Source of the DNA: GCA-002841655 sp964446775
GTDB taxonomy: Bacteria; Patescibacteriota; Patescibacteriia; Patescibacteriales; UBA12465
NCBI GenBank assembly: GCA_964446775.1
Contig: CAYURA010000027.1
Location: forward strand, 1-13,196
Direction of reading: 5' to 3'
Length of the DNA stretch: 13,196 nt
In this document: positions 5,805 to 11,757 of the stretch, one piece after another
Position numbering within the stretch: the stretch's first letter is position 1
How the letters are laid out: each line of letters starts with the position of its first letter
Notes under the pieces: model-generated
Seen by the model: only the letters and a program-made list of their open reading frames with translations
What the model was told of the DNA's origin: nothing
Database searches by the model: none
Program-made: the position numbers and the translations under genes

Positions 5805-7205
5805 ATGGATATATTTCTATTCAACAGTTTAAATCGGAAAAAAGAAAAATTTATTGCAATAAAAGATGATTTTGTTGGTATTTATACTTGTGGTCCAACA
5901 GTCTATGATTATGCTCATTTGGGAAACTTACGCACTTACTTATTTGAAGATTTTCTAATTAGAACTTTACGTTTTAATGGTTACTCTCTAAAGAGAGTAA
6001 TGAATATTACTGATGTTGGGCACTTAATCGGCGATATGGATTTGGGTGATGACAAACTAGAATTGAGAGCAAAAAAAGAAGGGCGCAGTGCGTGGGAGAT
6101 CGCTTCATATTACACAGATCATCTTAGGGAAGATTTGACTGAATTAAATATCATTTCACCAGATATTTGGTGTCGTGCTAGTGAGAGCATTAAAGATCAG
6201 ATTGCTTTGGCTATTGATTTGGAAAGAAAAGGCTACCTTTATAAAATTAGTGACGGCCTGTATTTTGATACAGCTAAATTTCCTAATTATAATCGTTTAA
6301 GCCATTTGCCTTTGAGCGAATTAAGAGAGGGCGCTCGGGTTGAAAAACATCCTGAAAAAAAGAATCCAACTGATTTTGCAGTTTGGAAATTATCACCAGT
6401 AAATAGTAAGAGGCAGATGGAATGGGAGTCCCCCTGGGGGATTGGATTTCCTGGTTGGCATTTAGAGTGTTCGGCTATGAGTCTCAAATATTTAAATAAT
6501 AATTTAGATATTCATTGTGGTGGGATTGATCACATTAATATTCATCATACTAATGAGATTGCTCAGAGTGAAGCTGCGACTGGAAAGAAATTTTTTAATT
6601 ATTGGTTGCATGGCGCTTTTTTAAATATTAAGGGTGGTAAAAAAATGTCTAAGAGCTTAGATAATTTTTTGTCCTTAAATAACGCTATTTTGAAAAAGGG
6701 AATTAACCCATTAGCTTATCGTTTGGCTGTCCTACAAGTGCATTATCGCAAACCAATGGAATATAGTGAAGATTCCTTAAGGCAAGCTGAACAAGTTTTA
6801 TTTTCACTTTATAAACAAATTTCATGTTTAGGAAATGAATCAGCAGAAGTTGATAAAAGATATTTATTAGCTTTTAATCAGGCTATTAATGATGACTTAA
6901 ATATGCCTCAAGCTTTAGCTATTTTATTTAAAATGCTTAAATCAGACCTAAAACCTGAGATTAAAAGGGCTAGTGCTATGAAGTTTGATGAAGTTTTAGG
7001 TTTGTCATTAAAAACAAGTATTGAGCATCAAAGACTCTTAGATCAAGATGATTATCCAGATCAACTCACCCACTTATTGGATTTAAGAGAAGAAGCTCGG
7101 CAAAAAAAAGATTTTAAGCAATCAGATAAATTACGCATGGAGATAATTGCTTTAGGTTACATCGTTGAAGATACTAATGAAGGTCAAATAGTCAAAAAAA
7201 AATAA
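5805..7205 (+). CDS. cysS: Cysteinyl-tRNA synthetase
   Basis: This enzyme charges tRNA-Cys with cysteine in the cytoplasm. It is a class I synthetase: IYTCGPTVYDYAHLGNLRT (26-44) contains the HIGH-type motif as HLGN (38-41), and the KMSKS loop is intact (280-284). The zinc site that discriminates cysteine is complete: C29, C222 in GWHLECSAMS, and H247 and E251 in IHHTNEIAQSE. The C-terminal helical and anticodon region includes DDLNMPQALAIL (363-374) and ends after DLREEARQKKDFKQSDKLR. Length (466 aa) is normal for bacteria. The fourth HIGH residue is N instead of H, and HHTNE replaces the common HHENE; both look tolerable. It starts 9 bp after the upstream gene and ends 1 bp before tsaB. No Shine-Dalgarno sequence is visible. 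Confidence 0.97.
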   Translation: MDIFLFNSLNRKKEKFIAIKDDFVGIYTCGPTVYDYAHLGNLRTYLFEDFLIRTLRFNGYSLKRVMNITDVGHLIGDMDLGDDKLELRAKKEGRSAWEIASYYTDHLREDLTELNIISPDIWCRASESIKDQIALAIDLERKGYLYKISDGLYFDTAKFPNYNRLSHLPLSELREGARVEKHPEKKNPTDFAVWKLSPVNSKRQMEWESPWGIGFPGWHLECSAMSLKYLNNNLDIHCGGIDHINIHHTNEIAQSEAATGKKFFNYWLHGAFLNIKGGKKMSKSLDNFLSLNNAILKKGINPLAYRLAVLQVHYRKPMEYSEDSLRQAEQVLFSLYKQISCLGNESAEVDKRYLLAFNQAINDDLNMPQALAILFKMLKSDLKPEIKRASAMKFDEVLGLSLKTSIEHQRLLDQDDYPDQLTHLLDLREEARQKKDFKQSDKLRMEIIALGYIVEDTNEGQIVKKK

Positions 7206-7206
7206 T

Positions 7207-7581
7207 ATGATTTTAAGTATTGACACTAGTAATGCAGATTTAATTTGTATTAGTTTAAATATAGGTAAAAAGAAATACATTAAACGAGTAAATACGAAAC
7301 AATCACAATCGGAGAAATTATTATTAACGATTGAGGCATTATTAAAAAAACATAAAGTTAATTTTAATGGTTTGCAAAAAATTAAAGTGCAGTCGGTTGG
7401 TAATAGCTTTACGTCTCTAAGAATCGGCGTCCTGACAGCCAATGCTCTAGCCTATGCTCTAGAAATTCCCATTGAAGCGATGAATGGAGAGCCCGGCTTT
7501 AGTTTTTCTACTGGTCATGCAATAGCACCTAGTTATGAAAGTGAGCCTAATATTAACTGTTTAAAAGGTTCAACCTGTTGA
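7207..7581 (+). CDS. tsaB: Short TsaB-like protein, tRNA t6A biosynthesis (N-terminal domain only)
   Basis: TsaB is the non-catalytic partner of TsaD in making N6-threonylcarbamoyladenosine at position 37 of ANN-decoding tRNAs. The start MILSIDTSNADLICISL is the family's ASKHA-fold N-terminus. SEKLLLTIEALLKKH (35-49) and SVGNSFTSLRIGVLTANALAYAL (63-85) correspond to the conserved GPGSFTGLRIG region, with G-N replacing G-P-G. The product stops at 124 aa where usual TsaB has about 220-230, so the C-terminal half is missing. It ends in APSYESEPNINCLK; I recall a similar short form with a terminal EPNI in CPR genomes, which argues against a recent truncation. It lies 1 bp after cysS and 29 bp before a strong terminator, so it is the last gene of its operon. 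Confidence 0.8.
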   Translation: MILSIDTSNADLICISLNIGKKKYIKRVNTKQSQSEKLLLTIEALLKKHKVNFNGLQKIKVQSVGNSFTSLRIGVLTANALAYALEIPIEAMNGEPGFSFSTGHAIAPSYESEPNINCLKGSTC

Positions 7582-7610
7582 TAACTTTTTGAACATTATG
7601 AAAAAAAATA

Positions 7611-7638
7611 AAACACCTTTTAATAAAAGGTGTTTTTT
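7611..7638 (+). terminator. Intrinsic (rho-independent) terminator of the cysS-tsaB operon, bidirectional
   Basis: An 11-bp perfect stem (7611-7621 with 7625-7635) encloses a 3-nt loop and runs into six T (7633-7638). An A-rich run on the 5' side gives a U tract on the other strand too. It separates the tsaB operon from the dcw operon. Confidence 0.92.
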
Positions 7639-7658
7639 GATATTTTTTGGCTTATATT

Positions 7659-7672
7659 ATTAGATATCTAAT
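7659..7672. promoter_or_regulatory. Perfect 14-bp palindrome just upstream of the mraZ promoter
   Basis: ATTAGATATCTAAT is its own reverse complement and ends 2 bp before the -35 element. Its position suits a dimeric activator or repressor site, but it could be an AT-rich coincidence. Confidence 0.4.
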
Positions 7673-7674
7673 TG

Positions 7675-7703
7675 TTGACCAAAGGTGACTTGTGGTGTAT
7701 AAT
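7675..7703 (+). promoter_or_regulatory. dcw operon (mraZ) promoter
   Basis: TTGACC (7675-7680) and a perfect TATAAT (7698-7703) are separated by exactly 17 bp. This is the best promoter in the window, located between the upstream terminator and mraZ. Transcription would start near 7710, leaving a leader of roughly 70 nt before the conserved mraZ start. Confidence 0.82.
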
Positions 7704-7742
7704 TAAATCATTAAGGTGAAATGTGGGGCCAGGTGGTGAATG
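7682..7742 (+). promoter_or_regulatory. Helically phased GGTG repeats, putative MraZ operator
   Basis: Ten-base units lie in two arrays. Array 1 is AAGGTGACTT (7682) and GTGGTGTATA (7692). Array 2 is AAGGTGAAAT (7713), GTGGGGCCAG (7723) and GTGGTGAATG (7733). The offsets 0, 10, 31, 41 and 51 put every GGTG core on one face of the helix. Array 1 lies mainly in the promoter spacer and runs into the -10; array 2 lies just past the likely transcription start. MraZ is known to bind short G-rich direct repeats with 10-bp spacing upstream of its own gene, so autorepression is a reasonable inference. The unit differs from the E. coli TGGGN box. Confidence 0.65.
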
Positions 7743-7755
7743 AGCACCACACAGT

Positions 7756-7764
7756 TTATCCACA
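7756..7764 (+). promoter_or_regulatory. Consensus DnaA box in the mraZ leader
   Basis: TTATCCACA exactly matches the strong DnaA-binding consensus and lies 14 bp before the conserved mraZ ATG. A near match (TGTTGATAA, one change on the opposite strand) lies at 7576-7584 at the end of tsaB. A single 9-mer can occur by chance, so binding is a hypothesis. Confidence 0.4.
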
Positions 7765-7778
7765 TAAATATAGAGTTT

Positions 7779-8210
7779 ATGTTTATTGGTGAATACAAAC
7801 ATAATTTAGATGATAAAGGCCGCTTAGCTATTCCAGCTAAGTTTAGGCTTAGTTTTAAAAAAGGAGCAGTTGTTACTAAGGGTCTAGATAATTGTTTGTT
7901 TCTATATTCAAAAGATCAGTTTCAAAAAATTGCTCAAAAATTTTCTACTCTACCAATTAGTCAAGCTAAAGCACGGGCATTTTCTAGGCATATGCTTGCT
8001 GGGGCTATGGATGTCTATTTTGATAATCAGGGTAGAATAACTCTGCCAGAATATTTACGTAAGTTTTCTGCTTTAAAAAAAGGGATAATAATTGCTGGTT
8101 TATATAATCATTTGGAGATTTGGGATGAAGATGCTTGGAATAGTTATAAGTTAGAGGCTGAAAAAAATAGTAATAGCATTGCAGAAGAATTGGGCGATTT
8201 AGGTATTTGA
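7779..8210 (+). CDS. mraZ: Transcriptional regulator MraZ
   Basis: MraZ is a DNA-binding protein that forms ring oligomers and controls the dcw cluster from its first position. The 143-aa product has two AbrB-like repeats marked by DDKGRLAIPAKFR (11-23) and DNQGRITLPEYLR (82-94), and LEIWDEDAW (112-120) is a typical end segment. I start it at 7779 because the family begins MFxGEYxHxLDxKGR. An in-frame ATG at 7740 would add 13 residues. It is preceded by AGGTGGTGA, the most Shine-Dalgarno-like sequence in the window, but that string is also the last repeat of the operator. The chosen ATG has no Shine-Dalgarno sequence. rsmH begins 1 bp after the stop. The repeats upstream suggest autoregulation. 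Confidence 0.95.
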   Translation: MFIGEYKHNLDDKGRLAIPAKFRLSFKKGAVVTKGLDNCLFLYSKDQFQKIAQKFSTLPISQAKARAFSRHMLAGAMDVYFDNQGRITLPEYLRKFSALKKGIIIAGLYNHLEIWDEDAWNSYKLEAEKNSNSIAEELGDLGI

Positions 8211-8211
8211 T

Positions 8212-9150
8212 ATGTCATATTATCATCGACCAGTTCTTTTATCAGAGGTTTTAAATGGATTAGAGGTCAAGTTGGGAGGCAATTATTTAGATTGCACTTT
8301 AGGAGGAGCTGCTTATACTTTGGCCATCTCTCAGCTAGTTGGTGAAAAAGGGAAAGTGATTTCTTTAGATGCTGACAGTTTAGCAATTAGTAATGCTGAG
8401 AAATTAATTGAAGAAAGAGATTTTAAAAATATAATTTTAGTTCATAACAATTTTCGTTATTTAAGTGAGATTTTAGCTGATTTATTACATGGAGACTTGC
8501 TTGATGGCATAGTTTTTGATCTAGGTCTGTCTTCAGCTCAGTTAGATGATCTAAATAGAGGCTTTTCTTTTCTGGGTAATCGTCCTCTAGATATGGCTTT
8601 TGGTGCTGGGGTCTATCAAGAGACAGTTCAATTAGTAAATACGGCTAGCTTAGCGGAATTAACAAAAATTTTTCGTGAATACGGAGAAGAACCACAGGCA
8701 TATAAATTAGCTAAAGCGATTGTTAATAAAAGGAGAGAATCCTGGTTAAAAAATACTGAAGATTTAAAAAAAATAATCGAAACAGTTATTTATAATAGGA
8801 AAGGGACAAAAATTAATCCAGCTACAAAAGCTTTTCAGGCTTTACGAATGGCGACTAATGATGAAATAAATAGTTTAGAGCTTGCTCTTGAATCGTCACT
8901 TGAATATTTAAAAGAAAAGGCACGTTTAGTAGTAGTCTCCTTCCATAGCGGGGAGGATAGAGTGGTAAAACAATTCTTTAAGAAAGAAAGTAGTGGCTGT
9001 ATTTGCCCCCCTGATAGACCAGTTTGTACTTGTAATCATCGGTCTCAATTAAAAATAATTACCAAGAAACCTATTACTACTACTCAGCTTGAATTAGAAA
9101 ATAATCCCCGTTCTCGAAGTGCTAAATTAAGGATTGCCGAAAAAATTTAA
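8212..9150 (+). CDS. rsmH: 16S rRNA (cytosine-1402 N4) methyltransferase RsmH (MraW)
   Basis: RsmH methylates N4 of C1402 in the decoding centre of 16S rRNA, using S-adenosylmethionine. Family landmarks are HRPVLLSEVL (5-14), the SAM-binding motif I LDCTLGGAAYT (26-36), FDLGLSSAQLD (102-112) with RGFSF (116-120) and PLDM (125-128), TKAFQALRMATNDE (205-218), and VSFHSGEDRVVKQFF (242-256). A cysteine-rich element, CICPPDRPVCTC (263-274), and SRSAKLRIAEK close the protein. Length (312 aa) is full. Motif I reads GGAAYT where most relatives have a G-rich GGHS/T form, and the FHSLEDR motif has G for L; the domain is otherwise intact. It sits in the usual dcw position after mraZ (1-bp gap) and before the ftsL-like gene (45 bp). 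Confidence 0.96.
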   Translation: MSYYHRPVLLSEVLNGLEVKLGGNYLDCTLGGAAYTLAISQLVGEKGKVISLDADSLAISNAEKLIEERDFKNIILVHNNFRYLSEILADLLHGDLLDGIVFDLGLSSAQLDDLNRGFSFLGNRPLDMAFGAGVYQETVQLVNTASLAELTKIFREYGEEPQAYKLAKAIVNKRRESWLKNTEDLKKIIETVIYNRKGTKINPATKAFQALRMATNDEINSLELALESSLEYLKEKARLVVVSFHSGEDRVVKQFFKKESSGCICPPDRPVCTCNHRSQLKIITKKPITTTQLELENNPRSRSAKLRIAEKI

Positions 9151-9195
9151 TATTTTTCAATTTATAAATAAAACTTTTAATTTACTTACAAAAAT

Positions 9196-9537
9196 ATGAA
9201 AAAGTCTCCAAAATCATTTTCTTGTGATAGAATTAAGCCTAGGATAAAAAATAATAATTTAAGAAAAGCTATTAATATTTTTTTAGGGTCTGCTTGTGTA
9301 ATTTTAGGTTTCGCATATTTAGTGCAAATTAACAATCTGGCCGTTAAAGGCTTTGCTCTAAAGGAATTAAGAGTTCAAGCAAGCACCTTGGCTGAAGAAA
9401 ATGAGGATTTGCATGCTAGGGCCTTAAGCCTTCAGTCATATGGCACGCTATCGCCTCGTTTAAGGAATTTGAACATGGTGGCGGTAGAAGAAATAATCTA
9501 TTTGAACTCAGACTCATTAATGGTAGCCAAAAAATAG
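9196..9537 (+). CDS. FtsL/DivIC-like cell-division membrane protein
   Basis: FtsL-type proteins are small bitopic scaffolds that recruit and activate the septal peptidoglycan synthase. This 113-aa product has a basic cytoplasmic tail (1-25), one membrane helix (about 26-45) and a short extracytoplasmic coiled coil (about 52-82, LKELRVQASTLAEENEDL). NLNMVAVEEIIYL (91-103) follows, a pattern common after the coiled coil in FtsL and DivIC homologues. Size, topology and position between rsmH and ftsI all fit FtsL. Primary sequence is too divergent to choose between FtsL and DivIC, so no symbol is given. The stop codon is 8 bp before ftsI. No Shine-Dalgarno sequence is visible. Confidence 0.82.
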   Translation: MKKSPKSFSCDRIKPRIKNNNLRKAINIFLGSACVILGFAYLVQINNLAVKGFALKELRVQASTLAEENEDLHARALSLQSYGTLSPRLRNLNMVAVEEIIYLNSDSLMVAKK

Positions 9538-9545
9538 GCGTATTT

Positions 9546-11618
9546 ATGTGGAAGGATTATAAGCCGAAGAAAATTAAACCAGGTCAAAGTAATCCGCGTT
9601 TGCGTTTATTCGCAACGCTGATTTTTTTATTTTTAATCGCTTTAATATGCCGTTTATATTATCTACAAATTGTTCAAGGAGATTGGTACAAAGCTCGAGC
9701 GCTAAGGCAGCATAATGTTTCTAGTCTATTGAATCCTGCCCGAGGTAAGATAATGCTACACGAGAAACTTAATGGTGAAGATCACCTTTTTCCATTAGCG
9801 ACTAATAAAGATTTTGCGTTTCTTTACGCTATCCCTAAAGATATTGAGAACCCAAGGGCAGTGGCTGATATTTTGTTTGCCGTTTTTGATGAAGAAACTA
9901 TTAGAGAAGAAATTAAAGAACAAGTTAAAAAAGAAAAAGAGTTAACTTTGTTAACTCAATTAGCAGAAGTTGATAAGTCTGAAATAAGTGCTGAAGAAAA
10001 GATTATTAAAAAAAATAGTCTTGAGTCATTAGCTAAATTAAAAGCAGATAGTGCAGAGTGGAAAGAAATTGAGGCGAGCACTATAGACCGATTAATAGAA
10101 AAAAGGAAGGAAGAAGTCTTGATTAATTATTTAAAAAGAGTCGATAAGCCAGGAGACCCCTATGAGCCTTTAAAATATAAATTAACTGATGAAAAGTTAT
10201 TAGAAGTTTATGCTAAATTAATTAGTGATGAGAACAGATCTTTAAGTGCTGATGATTTAGAAAGAAAACTAGAAAAAATATATCTTAAAGGGACAGACGA
10301 GGAGATAAATTTTAAGGGTATAGCTTTTTCTTTAGAGAGTTATCGCTATTATCCAGAAAATGAATTAACAGGTAATATTGTTGGTTTTGTCAGCAATTCT
10401 GATGCGGTTATGAGTGGCCATTATGGGCTAGAAGAATTTTTTAATTCAGAATTAACTGGTTCCACAGGTTATTTAAAAGGTGAGCGAGGGGCTGGTAATA
10501 CAGTTATTGTTAATGATAGAGAATATGTAAAAGCTGAAAGTGGCAGTGATATTGTTTTAACTATGGACAGAGGAGTGCAGTTTCATGTTTGTGCTGCTTT
10601 AGAAGGGGCAATGAATAAATATCAGGCAGAAGGAGGTAGTGTTATAGCTGTTAATGCTAAGACTGGAGCAATTTTAGCGATGTGTTCTTTACCTAGTTTT
10701 AATCCTAACAATTACAATGAAGTCACAGATATTTCACTGTTTAATAATCCAGCAATTTTGTATCAATATGAACCTGGCTCGGTGTTTAAGGTAATAACGA
10801 TGGCGGCAGCTATAGACGGCTCTGAACTTAGTCCAGCCACAACTTTTAAAGATGAAGGGCAAATTATGATTAAGGGTTGGCCAAAGGCAATTAGTAATTC
10901 AGATTTTAGTACCAAAGGAGGACATGGCTTAGTCGATATGAATTATGTTTTAGAAAATTCATTAAATACTGGAGCCATATTTGCAATGACTAAAATTGGT
11001 CCTAATATTTTTGCCGAGTATGTCAAAAAATTTGGTTTTGGTGAAAAAACAGGCATTGAATTAGGAGCTGAGAGTCCAGGTGATATTAGCAATCTATTGC
11101 GCAATCGGGTTCGTGAAATTGACGCAGCTACTGCTTCTTTTGGTCAAGGTGTTGCAGTTACCTCGTTACAGATGTTGATGTCAATTCAAGCGATTGCAAA
11201 CCAGGGAAACTTAATGAAGCCATATATTGTTCAAGAGATTAGGCATCATAATGGGCAAATAGAGCTTATGAAGCCTCAAACAGTTAATCAAGCAGTGACA
11301 TCGCAGACAGCTAATACTGTTTTAGCGATGATGGTAAATGTAGTTGAACGTGGCCATGCTAAGGGGGCTCAAATACCAGGCTACTATATTGGTGGCAAGA
11401 CGGGTACGGCTCAGGTAGCCATTGCTGGCGGTTATAGTGCTGATAAATATATTCATACCTTTGTCGGTGTTGCTCCTGCCTATGATCCGCAAATTGTTAT
11501 GTTGACTAGATTAGACGCACCAAAAGGAGTCCGTTTTGCTGAGGGTTCAGTTGTCCCTCTATGGCATGATATTGCTGAATTTATGTTAAAATATTATCAA
11601 ATACCAAAAACTAGATAA
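9546..11618 (+). CDS. ftsI: Class B penicillin-binding protein, septal transpeptidase FtsI-like (PBP2/PBP3 family)
   Basis: This D,D-transpeptidase cross-links peptidoglycan at the septum. A short basic cytoplasmic tail precedes one membrane anchor (about 20-40). A pedestal/dimerisation region (about 45-330) contains YRYYPENELTGNIVGFVS (266-283) and YGLEEFFNSELTG (293-305). The transpeptidase domain (about 335-680) has all three active-site motifs: SxxK as SVFK (412-415, nucleophile S412), SxN as SLN (472-474) and KTG (618-620, in GGKTGTAQ). At 690 aa it is about 100 longer than common FtsI, because a charged, helical, lysine- and glutamate-rich insertion (about 110-255) lies in the pedestal region. 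No C-terminal PASTA repeats are present. It lies 8 bp after the ftsL-like gene, and its stop is 8 bp from a murF start codon visible before the gap. Confidence 0.94.
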   Translation: MWKDYKPKKIKPGQSNPRLRLFATLIFLFLIALICRLYYLQIVQGDWYKARALRQHNVSSLLNPARGKIMLHEKLNGEDHLFPLATNKDFAFLYAIPKDIENPRAVADILFAVFDEETIREEIKEQVKKEKELTLLTQLAEVDKSEISAEEKIIKKNSLESLAKLKADSAEWKEIEASTIDRLIEKRKEEVLINYLKRVDKPGDPYEPLKYKLTDEKLLEVYAKLISDENRSLSADDLERKLEKIYLKGTDEEINFKGIAFSLESYRYYPENELTGNIVGFVSNSDAVMSGHYGLEEFFNSELTGSTGYLKGERGAGNTVIVNDREYVKAESGSDIVLTMDRGVQFHVCAALEGAMNKYQAEGGSVIAVNAKTGAILAMCSLPSFNPNNYNEVTDISLFNNPAILYQYEPGSVFKVITMAAAIDGSELSPATTFKDEGQIMIKGWPKAISNSDFSTKGGHGLVDMNYVLENSLNTGAIFAMTKIGPNIFAEYVKKFGFGEKTGIELGAESPGDISNLLRNRVREIDAATASFGQGVAVTSLQMLMSIQAIANQGNLMKPYIVQEIRHHNGQIELMKPQTVNQAVTSQTANTVLAMMVNVVERGHAKGAQIPGYYIGGKTGTAQVAIAGGYSADKYIHTFVGVAPAYDPQIVMLTRLDAPKGVRFAEGSVVPLWHDIAEFMLKYYQIPKTR

Positions 11619-11757
11619 TAATCTATATGTTTAATANNNNNNNNNNNNNNNNNNNNNNNNNNNNNNNNNNNNNNNNNNNNNNNNNNNNNNNNNNNNNNNN
11701 NNNNNNNNNNNNNNNNNNNNNNNNNNNNNNNNNNNNTAATAATCTATATGTTTAATA
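11616..11757. other. 100-N assembly gap flanked by identical 21-bp ends
   Basis: Positions 11637-11736 are exactly 100 N, the conventional filler for a scaffold gap of unknown size. The 21 bp before the gap (11616-11636) are identical to the 21 bp after it (11737-11757), including the murF start ATGTTTAATA. Collapsing the overlap restores a continuous sequence with 8 bp between the ftsI stop and the murF ATG. No genes are likely to be missing here. Confidence 0.9.

Noticed and set aside
7152..7442. 96-codon minus-strand frame across the cysS/tsaB junction
   Set aside because: It overlaps two well-supported genes, has no promoter or motif, and is explained by AT-rich antisense composition. 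The smaller antisense frames at 436-651, 5284-5472 and 6287-6487, and the plus-strand frame at 3775-3999 opposite rnhB, were rejected for the same reason.
7579..7581. Read-through of the tsaB TGA as glycine (recoded CPR genetic code)
   Set aside because: TGA also ends the 4974 gene and mraZ at the expected family ends, the frame after 7581 yields no TsaB-like sequence, and a terminator follows closely.
11637..11736. A missing gene hidden in the N gap
   Set aside because: The flanks are identical over 21 bp and include the murF start, which points to overlapping contigs and not to lost sequence.
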